From Qipengyuania polymorpha (lineage in GTDB: Bacteria; Pseudomonadota; Alphaproteobacteria; Sphingomonadales; Sphingomonadaceae), in NCBI RefSeq assembly GCF_019711435.1, contig NZ_JAIGNK010000001.1:620001-684000 (forward strand): a stretch of DNA of 64,000 bases. Reading direction: 5' to 3'. How positions within the stretch are numbered: the first letter of the stretch is position 1; every line of letters begins with the position of its first letter. A program made the translations under genes and the position numbers. Positions 60,078-64,000 of the stretch are shown one piece after another. The notes below the pieces were generated by a model that saw only the letters and a list, made by a program, of their open reading frames with translations, was not told where the DNA came from and made no database searches.

Positions 60078-61244
60078 ATGACAATCCCCGCCGCACGCGA
60101 CGACCATCCCGAAATCCGCTCCGCCGTCCGCGCCCTCGTGGCAGGGTTCGGCGATGCCTATTTCCGCAAGGTGGACGAAGCGCGCGAATATCCCGAGGAA
60201 TTCGTCGAGGCGCTGACAAAAGAGGGCTGGATGGCGGCCCTCATCCCCGAGGAGTTCGGCGGGGCAGGGCTGGGGCTGACTGAAGCCTCCATCATCATGG
60301 AGGAAATCAACCGGGCAGGGGGCAATTCGGGCGCCTGCCACGGGCAAATGTACAACATGAACACGCTGCTGCGGCATGGCTCGGCGGAGCAGAAGCAGCG
60401 CTATCTTCCGGCTATCGCGGAAGGGCGCATCCGCCTGCAGTCGATGGCGGTGACCGAGCCGACCACCGGCACCAACACCACCGAACTCAAGACTCGCGCC
60501 GTGCGGCAGGGCGACAAATACGTCGTCTCCGGCCAGAAGGTCTGGATTAGCCGCATCCAGCATTCGGACCTGATGATACTGCTCGCCCGTACGACCCCGC
60601 GCGAGGAAGTGGCGAAGAAGACCGAGGGGCTGTCCATTTTCCTCGTCGACCTCGACAAGGCTATCGGCAACGGAATGGAAATCCGCCCCATCCGCAACAT
60701 GGTCAATCACGAGACCAACGAGGTGTTCTTCGACGGCCTCGAACTCCCTGCCGACAGCCTCATCGGGGAGGAGGGGAAAGGCTTTCGCTACATCCTCGAC
60801 GGGCTCAATGCCGAGCGCGCGCTGATTGCCGCGGAATGCATCGGCGATGGCTACTGGTTCATCGAGCGCGCTGCGAATTACTCGTCCGAGCGCATCGTTT
60901 TCGACCGCCCCATCGGCGCCAACCAAGGCGTCCAGTTCCCCATCGCGCAGGCTTACATGGAGGTACGCGCCGCCGACTTGATGCGCTACGAGGCCTGCCG
61001 CCTGTTCGACGAGGGCAAGGCCTGCGGGGCGGAAGCCAACATGGCCAAGTACCTCGCCGCCGAAAGCTCGTGGAAGGCCGCCAATGCCTGCATGCAGACT
61101 TTCGGCGGCTTCGGATTTGCCAGCGAATATGACATCGAGCGCAAGTTCCGCGAAACGCGCCTCTACCAGGTTGCGCCCATCAGCTCGAACCTCATCCTGA
61201 GTTTCGTGGGCGAACACGTGCTGGGCATGCCGCGTTCGTTCTAG
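60078..61244 (+). CDS. Acyl-CoA dehydrogenase
   Basis: 388 residues. FAD/substrate segments: GWMAALIPEEFGGAGLGLTE, AVTEPTTGTNTTELKTRAVR, KVWISRIQHSDLMILLART and the C-terminal QTFGGFGFASEYDIERKFRE. It introduces a double bond into an acyl-CoA, passing electrons to ETF. The chain length or branched substrate is not evident. The usual catalytic-base position of short-chain enzymes is not clear. It faces a MaoC-type hydratase and an enoyl-CoA hydratase, so a short beta-oxidation module is likely. Confidence 0.93.
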   Translation: MTIPAARDDHPEIRSAVRALVAGFGDAYFRKVDEAREYPEEFVEALTKEGWMAALIPEEFGGAGLGLTEASIIMEEINRAGGNSGACHGQMYNMNTLLRHGSAEQKQRYLPAIAEGRIRLQSMAVTEPTTGTNTTELKTRAVRQGDKYVVSGQKVWISRIQHSDLMILLARTTPREEVAKKTEGLSIFLVDLDKAIGNGMEIRPIRNMVNHETNEVFFDGLELPADSLIGEEGKGFRYILDGLNAERALIAAECIGDGYWFIERAANYSSERIVFDRPIGANQGVQFPIAQAYMEVRAADLMRYEACRLFDEGKACGAEANMAKYLAAESSWKAANACMQTFGGFGFASEYDIERKFRETRLYQVAPISSNLILSFVGEHVLGMPRSF

Positions 61245-62056
61245 CGGTAAGTAGCCTCGGCACTCATCGCGATCGCGCCGTCGCAACGGATAGCTTCGAA
61301 CTGGCCCTTTCCGGCGCGTCGCAGGTATATCGGCTGGCCGAGGAATAGCGGAGCCATGGCGCGGAATGAGAACCTCGCAAGTGGCCCGTTGCGCATTGCC
61401 AGACCGGCCAGTTTCGCTGCCGTGAAAGGACCGTGCACGATGAGGGCCGGGTAGCCCTCGACCTCGGTCGTGTAGGGGTGGTCGTAATGGATGCGGTGGC
61501 CGTTGGCCGTCGCTGCCGAGAAGCGGAAGAGATTGACCTCGTCCGGTTGCCAAACCTCCCCTTCGGGCGGTGTGTCGGAGGGGACAGGCATCCCGAGACG
61601 CTCGCCTTCGTCGCGATAAACGTAGGTCTGCACCTCGCGCACCTTCAGCGCGCCGCCTTGTTCGAGCCGCTTCTCGACCTTGGCGAACACGAGGTCGCCG
61701 CTGCGCCCCGCCTTGTGAGTGAGTTCGGCCACCCGGCTCGTCTGCCGCGCCTCTGCGCCAAGTTCGATGTCACCTGCAAATTCCATCGACGCGCCGGCAT
61801 ACATCCGGCGCGGGAGTGAAACATCGGGCAGGAAATCGCCCCGGCGCGGATGCCCGTCGGCACCTATCTCGCCGTCGAGCGGGGACGGCAGGAACCAGGC
61901 CCAGTGCGGCAGCGGCGGGTCTTGCGATTCGTCATCCAGACCCACGGCCTGGGCGAACCGTCGCAAGGCAGCGGCATCGAGCACCTGCTCGGCAACCTCT
62001 TCGCGCCCGACAGCCTGATGCCATTCAGCGACCTCTTCTGGTGTGACGCGAGACAC
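61241..62056 (-). CDS. MaoC-like/FAS1-like acyl dehydratase
   Basis: 271 residues, double hot-dog. The N-terminal half is FAS1-dehydratase-like (RRMYAGASMEFAGDIELG). The C-terminal half has the hydratase region FRFSAATANGHRIHYDHPYT, with His/Asp candidates, and EGYPALIVHGPFTA. The family (mesaconyl-C4-CoA hydratase, HTD2-like) hydrates enoyl-CoA or mesaconyl-CoA. Its stop overlaps the convergent acyl-CoA dehydrogenase stop, and it follows the enoyl-CoA hydratase gene by three bases. Confidence 0.85.
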   Translation of the reverse strand: MSRVTPEEVAEWHQAVGREEVAEQVLDAAALRRFAQAVGLDDESQDPPLPHWAWFLPSPLDGEIGADGHPRRGDFLPDVSLPRRMYAGASMEFAGDIELGAEARQTSRVAELTHKAGRSGDLVFAKVEKRLEQGGALKVREVQTYVYRDEGERLGMPVPSDTPPEGEVWQPDEVNLFRFSAATANGHRIHYDHPYTTEVEGYPALIVHGPFTAAKLAGLAMRNGPLARFSFRAMAPLFLGQPIYLRRAGKGQFEAIRCDGAIAMSAEATYR

Positions 62057-62059
62057 GGC

Positions 62060-62845
62060 TCAGGAGCCCGTAAATTCGGCCTTGCGCTTTTGCAGGAAGG
62101 CAAGCGCACCCTCGACCGCATCCTTGGTGTCGCCCGCCTGTCGCTGGGCCGCCGCTTCCGCTGCGAGCGTCGAACCGAGGTCCGCCTGCAATCCATCGCG
62201 CAGCGTCTGCTTCATCAGTCCGAGCGCTGCGGTCGGACCACCGGCGAGGCGCTTCACCAATGCGGTTGCCTCTGCCTCAAGCGCGTCATCCTCGACGCAT
62301 TTGTAGATGAGGCCGATGCGCTCGGCTTCTTCGCCATGAATTTTCTCGCCCAGCATCATCATGCGCGTGGCGTGCGCGGTCCCGACGAGGCGCGGCAGCA
62401 TCCAGCTCGACCCGCCATCGGGCACGAGTCCGATATTGACGAAGGCCTGCAGGAAATAGCCGCTCTTGCCCGCAATCACGAAATCGGCCGCCAATGCGAT
62501 CGAGCAGCCGACACCAGCCGCCGGACCTTGTACCATCGACACAACCGGCACCGGCACGCTGGCCAGCGCCTGGATCATCGGATTGTAGTGCTGGCTGAGC
62601 GAAGTGAAGGCGCGGTTGCCGCCCGAAATGCGCATCTCGGCATTCCCCGCAAGGTCGGCTCCCGAACAGAACGCACGCCCTTCGCCCTTCAGCAGGATGG
62701 CGCGCACATCGCCACGGTCGCGAACAGCTGCAAAGATTTCATCCGCCATTTGCGGGGGGCAGGCATTGAGCCGCTCGGGGCGATTGAGCGTGATGGTGAG
62801 AACCGAATCCTCGGTCTTCGTCAGAATGGTTTCGAAGTCGCTCAC
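62060..62845 (-). CDS. Enoyl-CoA hydratase/isomerase
   Basis: 261 residues, crotonase fold. Oxyanion hole residues are in RAFCSGADLAGNAEM and VQGPAAGVGCSIALAADFV. The Asp near VPDGGSSWMLPRLVG may act as a general acid/base, as in PaaG-type isomerases. It hydrates or isomerises enoyl-CoA in fatty acid or aromatic-CoA breakdown. It is first in the leftward pair with the MaoC gene. Confidence 0.92.
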   Translation of the reverse strand: MSDFETILTKTEDSVLTITLNRPERLNACPPQMADEIFAAVRDRGDVRAILLKGEGRAFCSGADLAGNAEMRISGGNRAFTSLSQHYNPMIQALASVPVPVVSMVQGPAAGVGCSIALAADFVIAGKSGYFLQAFVNIGLVPDGGSSWMLPRLVGTAHATRMMMLGEKIHGEEAERIGLIYKCVEDDALEAEATALVKRLAGGPTAALGLMKQTLRDGLQADLGSTLAAEAAAQRQAGDTKDAVEGALAFLQKRKAEFTGS

Positions 62846-62982
62846 ATCTCTCTCCTGCCGCGCGCCATGATTGAGCGTCTCATGCGCAGGTGCATCTCCG
62901 AATGCAACCTTTCACGCGGGCGCGAAAGCTGGCGTAAAGCGCGATGTGCGCCTTGCCGTAGGGTCAGCGATGTGAAGAAAAA

Positions 62983-63058
<76 letters not shown>

Positions 63059-63168
63059 ACACTCACGGCGTTTGTTCCGCGTTTCGCCCGGTGTTGCGGG
63101 CGGCCCCCGACTCGGGGGAGGCGCTCATATAGCGGCTGCTTCGCCGAATAAAAGCGCTAATTTGAAAA

Positions 63169-63498
63169 TTATGCTGCCGACTGGCGGCGCAGGTTGCCGA
63201 GACCTTCTTCGCGCAGCCTGATGGTGGCGCCGAAGGGGTCCGCCGGATTGTCGAGAATGTCGACGACTTTACCGTATTCGAGCGTGCGCAAGGCAGCGAA
63301 TGCCTCGTGCAAAGCAAGACCCGTCAGGCGGTGGATATCCCAAACAGTCGTATCCTCGCCGGAGACCTGACGATTGCACAGCGATAACAACACCTCGCCG
63401 CAAGCTCCATCGCCTGCGGCTTTCGCCATGCTCTCGCAGTCGGCGAGCGCGTCCTGATTTGTATCGGCCTCTTGCGAGAGGCTCGTTCTTGCGACCAC
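63169..63498 (-). CDS. Hypothetical protein, winged-helix-like
   Basis: 109 residues, acidic. An N-terminal flexible part (LSQEADTNQDALADCESMAK) is followed by a helix-turn-helix-like segment (VWDIHRLTGLALHEAFAALRTLEYGKVVDI) and a short C-terminal hairpin. The MarR/IclR-type spacing is suggestive, but no family is certain. It is a single gene between tRNA-Lys and the intergenic stretch before rodA. Confidence 0.6.
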   Translation of the reverse strand: MVARTSLSQEADTNQDALADCESMAKAAGDGACGEVLLSLCNRQVSGEDTTVWDIHRLTGLALHEAFAALRTLEYGKVVDILDNPADPFGATIRLREEGLGNLRRQSAA

Positions 63499-63821
63499 GT
63501 TAGTTTCCTTATGTCACCGCTCGCGCTCCTCACTTCGCCGGGTGACCAATTTGCAGCGTGCTTATAACGCCCGAAAGCATTTTTGCTAGTCACGCGGCTG
63601 GGGGACAGCCCTAAGGAGGCGGGATGAATGCGGGATTTCTGGTGAGATAGCGAGAACACGGAGAAACGCGCGGGACCGCTCGAACGCCTAAGCACCAATG
63701 GACCTTTAAAAAGGAGCGTCGTGGTCGAGGCATGGTTCCACAGAGCCGCTCGAATCGACCGCGCCAAGGATTTTTTTCGCCCGGTACCACACCTACCCAT
63801 CCGGGCCTGATTGCGCTTTGG
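63499..63821. other. 323-base stretch without a clear gene
   Basis: Contains a hairpin GGCTG-GGGGA-CAGCC (near 63596), two strong ribosome-site-like sequences (AAGGAGG before ATG 63624; AAAAAGGAG before GTG 63721), a small CCTTT/AAAGG stem, a GGTCGA/TCGACC hairpin and a T7 run at 63771. The first start opens an eight-codon frame (MNAGFLVR), the second a 29-codon frame. It may be a leader or small-protein region; no known RNA family is recognised. Confidence 0.35.
63721..63810 (+). CDS. Possible 29-residue small protein
   Basis: GTG start four bases after AAAAAGGAG, reading VVEAWFHRAARIDRAKDFFR and a further nine residues. The sequence is basic and aromatic, with no membrane segment. It is convergent with rodA. 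The only support is the ribosome site and clean frame, so this could be chance or part of an RNA. Confidence 0.25.
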   Translation: MVEAWFHRAARIDRAKDFFRPVPHLPIRA

Positions 63822-64000
63822 CTAGCCAACGATAAGGCCGGTCCGCGGGGCCTTGCGATTCCAGCGGTGCACCATCATCAGCACCCCGATACAAATCATG
63901 TTGGTCATCATCGAGCTGCCGCCGTGGCTGATGAAAGGCAGCGGAATGCCCACCACCGGCGCGAAGCCCATGACCATCAGCAGGTTGATGGCGATGTAAA
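63822..64000 (-). CDS. rodA: RodA, C-terminal part
   Basis: The last 59 codons of a gene cut by the right edge. YIAINLLMVMGFAPVVGIPL followed by PFISHGGSS is the signature of SEDS proteins, and the GFAPVVGIPLPF variant fits RodA better than FtsW. RodA is the peptidoglycan polymerase of the elongasome. The remainder, including most membrane helices, lies beyond the window. Confidence 0.9.
   Translation of the reverse strand, partial: YIAINLLMVMGFAPVVGIPLPFISHGGSSMMTNMICIGVLMMVHRWNRKAPRTGLIVG

Noticed and set aside
59967-61553. Long upstream extension of the ribB frame
   Set aside because: It runs antisense through the acyl-CoA dehydrogenase gene. RibB homology starts at the HTH (ATG 59966) and the promoter region lies in between.
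63560-63780. 6S, SRP or tmRNA gene in the gap before rodA
   Set aside because: None of their conserved signatures (for example GGAAGGAAGCAG of SRP RNA or a tRNA-like tail) is present on either strand.

Overview
The window comes from a GC-rich alphaproteobacterium, most likely a sphingomonad of the Erythrobacteraceae (Erythrobacter/Qipengyuania/Altererythrobacter type). The evidence is the protein set: CpdR, a SapC-family protein, DUF4170, EcfG-type stress promoters, a eukaryotic-type NADP isocitrate dehydrogenase, a very acidic RpoD, and an HTH-RibB fusion next to ribH. All of it looks chromosomal. I see no prophage, plasmid functions, CRISPR array, rRNA operon or insertion sequence. Both ends cut a gene: a KefB-type antiporter on the left and rodA on the right.

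Layout. 1-3632: antiporter, a GNAT-nitrilase fusion and icd, all leftward. 3883-14860: a rightward exopolysaccharide locus with an initiating phosphoglycosyltransferase, a tiny exported protein with its own terminator, two O-antigen polymerase/ligase-like membrane proteins, Wza-like exporter, Wzc-like kinase, a hypothetical protein, a sulfotransferase and a flippase. 14892-19810: tRNA-Val, cpdR, an N-formylglutamate amidohydrolase, a candidate heat-shock small RNA, a SapC protein and an FAD oxidase. 19935-28778: RhlE and UvrD/PcrA helicases, rsmD, a 23S pseudouridine synthase, a Rieske oxygenase and an AmpG permease. 28775-33728: folC-accD-trpA-trpB, containing a dispersed repeat and a rearranged trpB-trpA junction. 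33820-39729: chorismate mutase, trmJ, nrdR, glyA, rpiB, a GAF-EAL protein and a DUF2059 protein. 39751-45227: rpoD, dnaG, a GIY-YIG gene set among palindromic repeats, a lipoprotein and a YqeY protein. 45390-51450: carA, two lipoproteins, carB and greA. 51502-54346: a leftward group of small stress/envelope proteins with two EcfG-like promoters. 54525-64000: enolase, a kinase plus partner, ribB-ribH, an acyl-CoA module, tRNA-Lys and rodA.

How the genes fit together. The 3883-14860 genes form a Wzx/Wzy-like capsule or EPS assembly line that lacks its internal glycosyltransferases, which must lie elsewhere. accD, folC and the trp genes form a leftward metabolic run with 4-base stop/start overlaps. 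ribB and ribH are five bases apart and share a promoter region carrying two TCACA palindromes. RibB itself begins with an XRE-like helix-turn-helix and ends in a GTP-cyclohydrolase-II-like domain without zinc cysteines, so it may be an autoregulatory enzyme.

The observations most worth following are: (1) the HTH-RibB-dead-RibA fusion with operator-like palindromes; (2) a roughly 104-nt RNA at 16536-16639 with a sigma-32-like promoter, an anti-Shine-Dalgarno CUCCUCCCU segment and an intrinsic terminator; (3) a GIY-YIG gene whose two ends run into inverted palindromic repeats; (4) a trpB-trpA junction that keeps two different small membrane genes and a chimeric trpA'-trpB' relic; (5) two well-matched EcfG promoters in the stress/envelope group. 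Many long open frames antisense to genes are GC-rich shadows and were left out.
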